Assembly: GCA_964509505.1 (NCBI GenBank)
Contig: CAZDYP010000108.1
Coordinates: 1 to 17,614, forward strand
Reading direction: 5' to 3'
DNA from: CAZDYP01 sp964509505
GTDB taxonomy: Bacteria; Chloroflexota; Anaerolineae; JACRMK01
DNA length: 17,614 nucleotides
In this document: positions 1 to 7,867 of the stretch, piece by piece
Position numbering within the stretch: position 1 is the first letter of the stretch
Layout of the letters: each line of letters opens with the position of its first letter
Notes under the pieces: generated by a model
The model's input: the letters and a program-made list of their open reading frames with translations, nothing else
What the model was told of the DNA's origin: nothing
Database searches by the model: none
Program-made: the position numbers and the translations under genes

Positions 1-280
1 GCGGAGCGAAGCAATCCCGCAAAAAGCTGTTCATGCTTCCTTTCCATTTCCCACCATGTTACGCGGTCATTGCGAGCGGAGCGAAGCAATCCCGCAAAAA
101 GCTGTTCATGCTTCCTTTCCATTTCCCACCATGTTACGCGGTCATTGCGAGCGGAGCGAAGCAATCCCGCAAAAAGCTGTTCATGCTTCCTTTCCATTTC
201 CCACCATGTTACGCGGTCATTGCGAGCGGAGCGAAGCAATCCCGCAAAAAGCTGTTCATGCTTCCTTTCCATTTCCCACC
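1..280. repeat. 75-bp perfect tandem repeat, about 3.7 copies, cut by the left window edge
   Basis: Units begin at 1, 76, 151 and 226 and are identical as far as can be read; the fourth stops matching at 280. Each unit carries a core with inverted ends, ATTGC and GCAAT, around a GAGCGGAGCGAA centre (68-89 in one copy), plus a CT-rich half containing CTTCCTTTCCATTTCCCACC. Because 75 is divisible by 3, open frames run through it, but these translate only to a repeated 25-residue peptide and are not treated as genes. The stop codon and last residues of the sensor gene lie in the final copy. The same ATTGC...GCAAT core recurs in degenerate form at 7771-7809 and in expanded form at 10141-10223, so it looks like a dispersed element that has become tandem here. 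Function unknown. Confidence 0.95.
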
Positions 281-3200
281 GTACCCTCTGACCCTCCCTC
301 TTTCAAAGAGAGCCGAGAGGCGGGTTGAAGCTCTGTGGCTGTGTCTTGTCCATTGGTGGGTCCGTTTGGCTTTGCGCGCTGCACGCGCACGATAGCTCGC
401 TGGCTGCCCGTCGCCTTGCGTAGTTCTTCAGCCGCAACGCGCATGACCGTTCGCATATCGGTTGCCTTGTGCAACCGATCGGTGATCGCGCTGAGGGTTT
501 GTTCGCGTTGGGCTTGGCGTTGGAGCTGCGCCAAAGTGCTTTGAGCTTGGGCGAAGAGGCGCGCATTGGTCAAGGCGACGGCGACGTGGCTGCTGAGGGC
601 GGATACTAATTCGAGGTGGTGTTGGGTATAGGCGTTCAGCTCATAACTGAGCACGGCGATGACCGCATCGAATTGCTCGCCCACACGGAAGGGAACATGG
701 ATGCTAGAGGCAAATGTTTTTGATACGTCACCCGCGAGCAGCGCCTCCCCCGTTTTTGCCGCGTGGCGTCGCGCTACCTCTTCAGCTGTGTAGTTGTTCA
801 TTTGCGGGCGGTTGCTGGCGATTTGCGCGCGTAACCAATGCTCGGGCGGCAGGTCGGTGGGGGGATAATCGTAGCGGTTGCCCGCATCCCAAAAATATGG
901 CGCCGTCGTCAAGCCCGTTTGCCGATCATAAACGCCTACATAAAACACATCGGCAGACATAAGCCGTTTCAGGTTTTCGTGGAGCGTCTCCAACAACTGC
1001 GATGGGTTTGTATGTTCGGAAATAGCCCGCGCAATCTCATTGACGGCTGCCAGCTCGGAGGCGCGCTGTTGTGCTTGGGCGAAGAGGCGGGCGTTCTGCA
1101 ACGCGATGCTCACCCCAGGCGCAATGGTGGTTAACAGACGGACCTCTCGCTCGCCAAACATGCCCTCGCGGCGCGAATCGAGCAAAGCAATGACGCCAAT
1201 CACCTGTTCACGCGTCAGCAAGGGGACGCCCAAATAGCACTTGCCCGGTGGGTTAGCGCGGATATGAGGTGAGCCCAGTTTATCGGCGTAGGCAAGCAAG
1301 TCACGATTGATGAGCAACGGCTGGCGTGTGCGGACTACTTCTGCCGTCAAGCCGCTTTGCAACGGGCGTGGCGGCACGGAGAGGATGCCATCCTCTGAAA
1401 TGATGTGCGGAATCTCGTATGTGTTCGTTTGCGCGTCATACAAGGCGATGTATGCCTGCGTCACACCCATGTATTCGTATATCTTACCGACAATCATTTT
1501 GATCAAACTCGTCAAGTCCAGCTCCGTGCTCAGAACTTGATTGATGCTGTTCACCGTCGCTAGTTCTGCCACGCGCTGTTGCGTCTGCTCGAACAAGCGC
1601 GCATTGTCGAGCGCGACCGAGGCTAGCTGCGCGAAGCGAGTCAGCGCAACAACCGCGTTCTCGTCGAAGACCTTGCCTTCGGTCGTATGCGACAAACCAA
1701 TGACGCCGACAACCTGCGTTTCAGCATGAGTTGTCCCATCCTCAGGCTGCATTCCACCCGCCACCCGCGCAGCCGTTAAGGGCACCCCAATCACGGCTTG
1801 ACGCAAATCATAAGCAGAACCTGCCATCCGCCCAGACCAGTGGCGATAATCGTTGACGATGAGCGGTTCACCGCTCAACCAGACGCGGCCTGTGACGCCC
1901 TCGCCGCGGTGGATGCGCGCGCCAATCAGCGCCTTCTGCGTCCCCGTCCCGACGCGCATCTGCATCGTTTGACCGTCGGGTTCGAGTAGATACAAATAGC
2001 CATCGGGTGCGTCCAATAAATCGGCGGCGCGATTGATGATGTCTTCTAGCAGCGCCCCCACATCCAGACGACCAATCAAGCCCAAAGCGGTTTCATTCAA
2101 GGCATTTAGATAAATCGCTTGTTGTCGAGCTTGCCTTTCTGCGCGCTTCCGCTCGCTAATGTCCAGAATCATGGCAAGCAGGTGCGGTTCGCCGCCAAGC
2201 TCGAAGCTTTCGGCGGAGAAAAGCGTGTCCCGCACCTCCCCCGTTTTCGTGCGGAACTGCGTCTCGAAGTCGCGCACCTGTCCCCCTTGCTTGAGTAGGT
2301 CGTACATCCGCTCGCGCTCGCCTGGTGTCACCCAGAGATTGAATTCGGGCTCAGTGTGCCCGATAAGTTCGGTCGAGGTATAACCCAACAACTCGGTGTA
2401 ACGTTCGTTCGCTTCGAGGAAGCGGGCATCTGACATACGGTTGATGCTGATGGCGACAGGGGCGCCGACGAAGGCTTTGGAGAAGCGCTCTTGCGATTGG
2501 CGCAAGGCCTCTTCCGCCTGCTTCCGCTCAAAGACAATGCCTGCCAGCTGGGTCGCCACCGCCATAAGGCTGAGGTCGTGCGCGGTCGGTTGACGCGGCT
2601 CGCGGAAATACATGGCAAAGGTGCCAAACACTTGTCCTTGCAGTGAGATAATCGGCGTTGACCAGCAGGCGCGCAACCCTTGCTGATTGATCATCCACTC
2701 GCGATAATCGTCCCATAGTGGGTCGCTCCCAATGTCCGCTGTGATGATTTGTTCCCGCCGATAGACCGCCGTCCCACAGGAGCCAGCCCGCGGTCCCGTC
2801 GGAATACCTTCCAATGCCTGAATGAAGCTTGGGGGCAAGCTCGGTCCGACGCCTGAATGCAATTGCTTGCCATCGGCGCTGACCAACGTCACCGCGCACA
2901 GCGCGCCCGGGGACTGAGATTCCGCGAAGAGGGCGATGCGCGCCAATAGATCGTTGCGCGGCGCGTCCTTCGCAATCGCTTCGAAGATGCGCGTCTGCCC
3001 CAGCAAGAGTTCCTCTGCCCGCTTGCGCTCCGTAATGTCGGTGCAAACGCCCACGATGCGCCATCGCCCTATCCCTAGTGGCTCGATCTGCGTATCTTCA
3101 TACAGCCAGCGTATCTCCGCATTCGCTAAGCGAATACGAAATTCCTGACTGTAATGCCTCTTGCCTGTGCGGAGCGCGTCAAAGCTCAGCGCCTCCATGC

Positions 3201-6200
3201 GCGCCAGGTCCTCCGACAACTTGCTACGATACCAAGCATCGCTATAGCTTTGACCAGGTTGCATAGCGACAGGGAAGAACTCTCGCGCCGTGTCCTCATT
3301 GGAAATGCGGGTATCCCACTCAAAGGTCTCCTCCCGCGCCACGACGAGAGCGTGCCAAAAGAGGGCGCGGGTTCCTGTGATGATGTGTCGGATTTCTGAC
3401 TCCGCTTCTCGCCGCTCGGTCACATCGCGCACGACGCTGCGGAAACCCTGTGCGTTGCCGCCCGTGTCATGGCGAAGTGAGATGGAAGCTTCGACGAAAC
3501 GCCGTGTTCCATCGGGGCGTACGATTTGGTACTCGACACCGCGCACCGATTTGCCTGTGCCCAATACTTGCCTAAACGCTTCAGAGACCCTCGCCTGATA
3601 CTCGGGGGCGATGCTTTGGCTCATGTCTATGCCCAAAGCCGCTTCTCGCGCGGCCAGACCCAAAATCTTCAGCCCAGCGTCATTGAAGAATTCGAGACGC
3701 CCCGCCAAGTCAATTTCGTAGTAGCCATCTTCGAGATTCTCCAAAATCGTCCGATATTTTTCTTCCGATTCACGCAACGCCGCCTCCGCTTGTTTGCGGG
3801 CTGTGATGTCACGGACCACGCCGCGGAAGCCGCTGGGTGCGCCAGTCAGGTCGCGGATGAGGGAGGCGGATGTTTCGAGATACAGGGGGGCGCCGTCTTT
3901 GCGGAAGGCTCTATGTTCGATACCGTGAGCGGGGATGCCTGTGCGATAGACCTGGTTATAGGCTTTGAACACTTTGTCAACGTCTTCAGGCGTGGTATAT
4001 TGCTTATAGTGCAACCCCAGCGTTTCCTCTTGCGAGTAGCCATAGATACGCAGAATCGAATGGTTGAAAAAGGTGAAGCGCCCGACCAGATCGAGCTCAT
4101 ACACCCCCTCCTCGATGTTTTCTAGGGTGGTGCGGTATTTCTCTTCGGATGCTTGGAGTTCGGCGGTGCGCTGTTGGACGCGTATTTCGAGTTCGTCACG
4201 GGCGCGGCGCAGCTCGTCCTCCGTTTGTTTAAGGAGGGTGACATCGCGGGCAACGGCTTGGAATTCGGTGATGCGGCCGCCTTCAAAGATGGCTTGCACG
4301 TTTTGCCCAATCCAAATTTCGCGCCCGTCTTTGGTCACGACGGGGAATTCGTAGTAAGTGCTTGGCTGGTTCTCGGTGAACTGTCGCAAGTAAAAGGTGG
4401 CAACGGCTTCGCGTTGGTCGGGGCGAATCAACTGCAAATAGTTTGAGCCTAGCAATTCGGCGGGCGTATAACCGACGATGCGTTCGGCCACGGGGCTAAT
4501 GTAGATAAATGTCCCGTCTGAATTGATGCGATAGACGATGTCGTTCGCGTTGTCTATCAATTGACGGTAACGAGCCTCACTTTCGCGGAGGGTCTGCTCT
4601 GCGCGCTGACGATCCGCCAATTCTTGTTGGGCGGCGGCAAAGAGGCGAGCATTGTCGAAAGCGAGAGCGGCCAATTGGGCGAATTGCGTCAGCTGCGTCA
4701 CTTCTGCCTCGCTAAACACGCGCTCTGTTTCGAGCTGTCCCAGCCCGATGACGCCGATGACTTCCGAACTGATTTTCAACGGCACCGCGACCAAGGTTCT
4801 CAATTGATCGAAGACAGGGTGTGGGACGCGCCCGCTCCATGTCGCGTAGTTGTTCACGACTTGCGCCTCCCCACTCTGCCACGCTAACCCTGCTACGCTT
4901 TGTCCTCGCTTAATCCGATCTCCTACCCGTTGCGCAAAGAATCCCGTGCCGACCTTCATTACCATCTCCGACGTTTCAGGAGCGGTCCCGGCTTCGAGCT
5001 GGAATAGATAGCCATGTGGGGTGTTGGCCAGCGCCGCCGCCCGCGAGACGATGGACTGTAATACGTCCTCCATTTCGCGCCGATTCATCAGCGAGAGCGT
5101 CGTTTCATACAAGGCGGTGAGGAAAAGGTTTTGCTGACGCTGCGCTTCGGCTGCGTTTTTACGTTCGGTCACATCACGGGCAACCAGCACGAGGCGATTG
5201 ACCTTTCCTTCTGGGGTGCGGATGGCGGTAATAGTAGATTCGATGGTGCGCCACGCGCCATCCGTAACGCGCTTCATCCGATATTCTAGTGTATGGTCAA
5301 CGCCCAGGCGTGAAACGTCGTACGTGATGGATTGCACATACGAACGATCTTCGGGGTGGATGAGCTCGAACGCATTGGTACGCTCCAACTCCGCGGGTTT
5401 GTAGCCCATGACCCGCTGATAGGAAGGGCTGCTATAAATACGTCGTCCGCGCGTGTCAATGATGGAGATGAGATCTGCCGCGTTTTCGGTGATGAGACGG
5501 AAGCGCTCCTCACTTTCGCGCAGCGAAGCCGTCATGCGTTCTGCTTGACCACGCGCGATTTGCGCCGTATTGAGCAAGACCAGCCCCAACGTCGCTACCA
5601 TCAGACTGCCAAGGCTGCCCCCAACCAAAAACAGCCAATAGGCGGTGTAATCCGTGCTTTGCTCGAGGGGCGGCAGCGTTCTGAAGACGCGTAACCAGGA
5701 ACGCCCATTCACCTCGGCGGGAGCTTGGCGCATGAACAGCGGTTGTGACTGGTGGGTTGCTGCGACCCGACTATCGAATAATAACTGTTGCGGCGTGGGC
5801 TCGACGCCATCGTAAATTTCTAGGGCGATCTCATTCGCCGCATTCTCGAGCACGCCCTTCAACATGAGCTGCGCGTCGAACGGGGCGTAAACCCAGCCGA
5901 TAATCTTCGTGCGTCGCTCGTCCTGATTTTGAGGGGCGAACAGACTGTGATAGACAGGCATCAGCATCAAGAAGCTGGCTTGATGCGGATTGTCCGTAGA
6001 AGGCGCTAACGGAAGTTTGCGAGTGATGATGGCTTGCCCAATGTCGCGCGCGCGATTGGCGGCTTCTTGCGACGCGCTGTCCACGTAGAGGTCGAACCCG
6101 AGCGCGGTATCGTTGCGCTCAAAGGGCTCAATGATTTTGATCGGATAATAATCGGGACGGACACCAGCGGGGCGCACCTCGAAGAGTGGCAACCCTTCTG

Positions 6201-6639
6201 CGCGCGTGGCTAACTCAAAACTTTCTAATTGGCTGCCTGGCACGACGGCCACGAAGCCTAAGCCGCTAATGCCCGGATAGCGACGCTCTAGATCCAAGGT
6301 GGCGACGTACTGACGCCATTCCAGACGATCAATTGGACGGTCGCTGATGTACGCGCTCAAAAAACCCGCGGCGCTGCGCAACAAGTTTTCATAGGTGGTC
6401 ACACGCTTGTCAATCTCACTTTGCGTGCGTTCCACTTCGCGCTCGAAGCGCGCCCGCGTCGCGTCTTTGGCGATTTGGTCTTGTTGCGCGACCAGCAACC
6501 CCGTGATGATCAACCCTGCGATGAGCAACAAAGGGGGAATCAGCTGGAAGCGTCTGCCCAAGCGAGCATTGGGTAGATTACCTGCAGGAGAACTTCCCGC
6601 TGCAGGAAGGCTTGCAGATGAGGATGGAATAGAATTCAT
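256..6639 (-). CDS. Giant membrane sensor: CHASE domain, six PAS and five GAF domains, no output domain
   Basis: The protein has 2127 residues. In order: a cytoplasmic N-terminus; a membrane segment at about 32-51; an extracytoplasmic CHASE-like ligand domain at about 75-320; a second membrane segment at about 333-356; PAS at 375-495, GAF 505-665, PAS 685-805, a short coiled coil 808-832, PAS 830-950, PAS 955-1078, PAS 1085-1208, GAF 1225-1370 (with GPRAGSCGTAVYR), PAS 1382-1500, GAF 1508-1683, GAF 1690-1850 and GAF 1858-2030; then a half-GAF stub (REQTLSAITDRLHKATDM) to 2086. PAS units end in the usual RDVTERK/DITERK linkers. Two tandem PAS (830-950 and 955-1078) and GAF 1 and 4 (505-665, 1690-1850) or GAF 1 and 3 look like internal duplicates, clearest for GAF 1 and 3 (shared VGTG, WSGR motifs). 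I see no histidine-kinase H box or ATPase, no GGDEF, EAL, PP2C or HTH. The last 30 or so residues come from repeat DNA. The likely role is sensing an external ligand and small cytoplasmic ligands or redox state; the partner is unknown. The start is the ATG at 6639; no strong ribosome binding site is visible. Confidence 0.9.
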   Translation of the reverse strand: MNSIPSSSASLPAAGSSPAGNLPNARLGRRFQLIPPLLLIAGLIITGLLVAQQDQIAKDATRARFEREVERTQSEIDKRVTTYENLLRSAAGFLSAYISDRPIDRLEWRQYVATLDLERRYPGISGLGFVAVVPGSQLESFELATRAEGLPLFEVRPAGVRPDYYPIKIIEPFERNDTALGFDLYVDSASQEAANRARDIGQAIITRKLPLAPSTDNPHQASFLMLMPVYHSLFAPQNQDERRTKIIGWVYAPFDAQLMLKGVLENAANEIALEIYDGVEPTPQQLLFDSRVAATHQSQPLFMRQAPAEVNGRSWLRVFRTLPPLEQSTDYTAYWLFLVGGSLGSLMVATLGLVLLNTAQIARGQAERMTASLRESEERFRLITENAADLISIIDTRGRRIYSSPSYQRVMGYKPAELERTNAFELIHPEDRSYVQSITYDVSRLGVDHTLEYRMKRVTDGAWRTIESTITAIRTPEGKVNRLVLVARDVTERKNAAEAQRQQNLFLTALYETTLSLMNRREMEDVLQSIVSRAAALANTPHGYLFQLEAGTAPETSEMVMKVGTGFFAQRVGDRIKRGQSVAGLAWQSGEAQVVNNYATWSGRVPHPVFDQLRTLVAVPLKISSEVIGVIGLGQLETERVFSEAEVTQLTQFAQLAALAFDNARLFAAAQQELADRQRAEQTLRESEARYRQLIDNANDIVYRINSDGTFIYISPVAERIVGYTPAELLGSNYLQLIRPDQREAVATFYLRQFTENQPSTYYEFPVVTKDGREIWIGQNVQAIFEGGRITEFQAVARDVTLLKQTEDELRRARDELEIRVQQRTAELQASEEKYRTTLENIEEGVYELDLVGRFTFFNHSILRIYGYSQEETLGLHYKQYTTPEDVDKVFKAYNQVYRTGIPAHGIEHRAFRKDGAPLYLETSASLIRDLTGAPSGFRGVVRDITARKQAEAALRESEEKYRTILENLEDGYYEIDLAGRLEFFNDAGLKILGLAAREAALGIDMSQSIAPEYQARVSEAFRQVLGTGKSVRGVEYQIVRPDGTRRFVEASISLRHDTGGNAQGFRSVVRDVTERREAESEIRHIITGTRALFWHALVVAREETFEWDTRISNEDTAREFFPVAMQPGQSYSDAWYRSKLSEDLARMEALSFDALRTGKRHYSQEFRIRLANAEIRWLYEDTQIEPLGIGRWRIVGVCTDITERKRAEELLLGQTRIFEAIAKDAPRNDLLARIALFAESQSPGALCAVTLVSADGKQLHSGVGPSLPPSFIQALEGIPTGPRAGSCGTAVYRREQIITADIGSDPLWDDYREWMINQQGLRACWSTPIISLQGQVFGTFAMYFREPRQPTAHDLSLMAVATQLAGIVFERKQAEEALRQSQERFSKAFVGAPVAISINRMSDARFLEANERYTELLGYTSTELIGHTEPEFNLWVTPGERERMYDLLKQGGQVRDFETQFRTKTGEVRDTLFSAESFELGGEPHLLAMILDISERKRAERQARQQAIYLNALNETALGLIGRLDVGALLEDIINRAADLLDAPDGYLYLLEPDGQTMQMRVGTGTQKALIGARIHRGEGVTGRVWLSGEPLIVNDYRHWSGRMAGSAYDLRQAVIGVPLTAARVAGGMQPEDGTTHAETQVVGVIGLSHTTEGKVFDENAVVALTRFAQLASVALDNARLFEQTQQRVAELATVNSINQVLSTELDLTSLIKMIVGKIYEYMGVTQAYIALYDAQTNTYEIPHIISEDGILSVPPRPLQSGLTAEVVRTRQPLLINRDLLAYADKLGSPHIRANPPGKCYLGVPLLTREQVIGVIALLDSRREGMFGEREVRLLTTIAPGVSIALQNARLFAQAQQRASELAAVNEIARAISEHTNPSQLLETLHENLKRLMSADVFYVGVYDRQTGLTTAPYFWDAGNRYDYPPTDLPPEHWLRAQIASNRPQMNNYTAEEVARRHAAKTGEALLAGDVSKTFASSIHVPFRVGEQFDAVIAVLSYELNAYTQHHLELVSALSSHVAVALTNARLFAQAQSTLAQLQRQAQREQTLSAITDRLHKATDMRTVMRVAAEELRKATGSQRAIVRVQRAKPNGPTNGQDTATELQPASRLSLKEGGSEGTVGNGKEA
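284..322. repeat. Short palindromic patch encoding the tail of the sensor protein
   Basis: CTCTTT and AAAGAG flank a single base at 298-310, inside a wider purine/pyrimidine inverted stretch (CCCTCCCT on one side, GAGAGCCGAGAGG on the other). It is translated on the minus strand as part of the last 20 or so residues of the sensor (SRLSLKEGGSEG). The type of sequence and its position next to the 75-bp array suggest a dispersed repeat. With one copy in the window this is only a suggestion. Confidence 0.45.
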
Positions 6640-6667
6640 GGCGCGTCACTTCGCTTTCATCTGATAT

Positions 6668-6727
6668 AAAAAACACGAAGTCATAAGAAAGATCCCTGTG
6701 ACGGGATGGCTTCTTCAAACTTCGTGT
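6668..6727 (-). terminator. Probable rho-independent terminator after the degV/fakB gene
   Basis: On the minus strand a stem is formed by 6719-6727 (ACTTCGTGT) and 6673-6681 (ACACGAAGT). A bulged inner stem closes on ATCCC/GGGAT (6692-6696 with 6703-6707), and the outer stem runs into six T on the minus strand (A run at 6668-6673). It lies 50 bases after the fakB stop and only about 28 bases before the sensor start, leaving little room for a separate sensor promoter. The outer arms use the same ACACGAAG word as the repeat at 12365-12445, so a dispersed repeat may be serving as terminator. Confidence 0.55.
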
Positions 6728-6779
6728 CCTCCGTTGGCATTCTGCCTCATGGTTTTGTCACGTAACCTGTGAGGGGCCA

Positions 6780-7631
6780 TTAGGGTTCTTCAAAAATTAC
6801 CGCCCCGACCGCGTCGGGACCGACGTGACTGGCGAGCGTCGGGCCGTAATAGGCAAGTTCAATCTGCGCTTCAGGTAACTGCTCGCTAATTTTATCACGA
6901 ATTTCTAATACTTCGACATCGTTCTCGCCGTGCAAAATCGTGATTTTCCGCACTTTTGAAAACTCCAATGTGAACTCGCACAGCTTTTCGAGCGCGCGTT
7001 GGCGTGTGCGCATTTTGTCAAGCGCGATGATTTCGCCGTCTTCGATAGCCAGCAGCGGTCTGATGTTGAGCATGGAGCCCAGCGCGGTTTGCACTTTCGC
7101 CAAGCGTCCGCCGCGATTCAGATAGTCGAGCGTTTCGACAAAGAAGACAAGATAGACGTGCGGAATCAACGTGCGCAGCAATTTGACGAGCTCATCGAGC
7201 GAAGCGCCTTGCCGTGCTGCTTCCGCCGCTGCGATCGTGAGGTAGCCTAACCCGCGCGAAGTGGATTGCGAATCCATGACGCAAATTTTCTTGCGTCCGA
7301 TGAACGGCAACGCGCCTTTTTCGGCGGCGTTGAGCGCTTGACTTAACTTCGCCGAGACGTGAATCGAGAGGATGTGATCGTGTTCGCGCACCAGCCGACC
7401 ATAGAGCATTTCGAATTCTCTGGCTGACGGTGCAGAGGTGGTGGGCAACGTTTTTGCCGCGCGCAGGCGCTTGATGAAGTGAGGCGCGTCAATGTCAATG
7501 CCCTCACGCAAACTCTCTTTGCCAAAATGCACTTGCATTGGCACGACGTGAATCGCTAAACTCTCCACAATCTCAGGAGGTAAATCAGCGGTGCTATCGG
7601 TGACAATTTGTACAGATTGCACAGAACCCAT
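6780..7631 (-). CDS. fakB: DegV family protein, fatty-acid-binding subunit of fatty acid kinase (FakB-like)
   Basis: The protein has 283 residues, the usual family length. FakB proteins hold a fatty acid with its carboxylate exposed so that the kinase FakA can phosphorylate it; the acyl-phosphate then enters phospholipid synthesis. Visible family signatures are TDSTADLP (11-18), PTTSAPS (63-69), SIHVSAKLS (89-97), the DSQSTSRGLG stretch (120-129), LDYLNRGGRLAK (168-179), and the C-terminal SHVGPDAVG (268-276). The Thr/Ser pair, the Arg of RGGR and the His near the end correspond to residues known to hold the carboxylate in characterised FakB proteins. The fakA gene lies immediately upstream on the same strand, which supports the assignment. 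No Shine-Dalgarno motif is seen because a repeat tract abuts the start codon; the ATG at 7631 is two residues before the usual family start region. Confidence 0.92.
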   Translation of the reverse strand: MGSVQSVQIVTDSTADLPPEIVESLAIHVVPMQVHFGKESLREGIDIDAPHFIKRLRAAKTLPTTSAPSAREFEMLYGRLVREHDHILSIHVSAKLSQALNAAEKGALPFIGRKKICVMDSQSTSRGLGYLTIAAAEAARQGASLDELVKLLRTLIPHVYLVFFVETLDYLNRGGRLAKVQTALGSMLNIRPLLAIEDGEIIALDKMRTRQRALEKLCEFTLEFSKVRKITILHGENDVEVLEIRDKISEQLPEAQIELAYYGPTLASHVGPDAVGAVIFEEP

Positions 7632-7867
7632 AGTTTAATCGCTTAGTCGCTTAGTTTTGGGGTTGGTTAGTCGCTTGGTCACGTGGCTAATTGACTAAGA
7701 GTGCGTTAACGCATAACTTCCTGCTGTCAATGTCACTGTAAATTTGCGAAGCAGTCCCCCTCAGATGAAAGAGATGGTTTCGGCGCATACTACGCTCCTC
7801 GCCATGACAGTCGGGAACTGATATTTTGACGAACCCTAAGCGACTACGTGACCAAGTGACGATGTGA
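7632..7867. repeat. Composite inverted repeat element filling the whole fakA-fakB gap, 8-nt period arms
   Basis: The left arm (7634-7697) reads as in-phase octamers of the CTTAGTCG type with variants such as CTTAGTTT, CTTGGTCA and ATTGACTA. The right arm (7836-7869) carries the inverse octamers, such as AAGCGACT and ACGTGACC. Two 11-bp perfect inverted pairs link the arms: TAGTCGCTTAG (7644-7654) with CTAAGCGACTA (7836-7846), and CTTGGTCACGT (7674-7684) with ACGTGACCAAG (7846-7856). The right arm supplies the fakA TAG stop (7868-7870), and the left arm ends three bases before the fakB start codon. The centre holds a degenerate copy of the ATTGC...GCAAT element. The transcript between the two genes could therefore fold into a long hairpin. 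Confidence 0.85.
7771..7809. repeat. Degenerate copy of the ATTGC...GCAAT element
   Basis: This stretch has the form GAG-ATGGT-TTCGGCG...CGCTCCTC-GCCAT-GACAG, the inverse orientation of the core in the 75-bp array (TCATTGCGAGCGGAGCGAAG). Compared with ATTGC/GCAAT ends, both ends have changed, to ATGGT (7774-7778) and GCCAT (7801-7805), which still pair with one G-T wobble. It sits in the centre of the fakA-fakB composite element. Confidence 0.65.

Noticed and set aside
1..280. CRISPR array
   Set aside because: The whole 75-bp unit is identical from copy to copy; there are no variable spacers, and no cas genes are present.
33..395. Plus-strand open frame with a tandem 25-residue peptide
   Set aside because: It exists only because the 75-bp unit is divisible by three; it has no ribosome binding site, all neighbouring frames are open too, and it runs antisense into the sensor gene.
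256..6639. Calling the sensor a hybrid histidine kinase
   Set aside because: No H box, N box, G box or receiver domain was found in the full translation.
7632..7867. Riboswitch or small RNA in the fakA-fakB gap
   Set aside because: The pairing is fully explained by repeat words shared with 9566-9661; no known riboswitch core was recognised.
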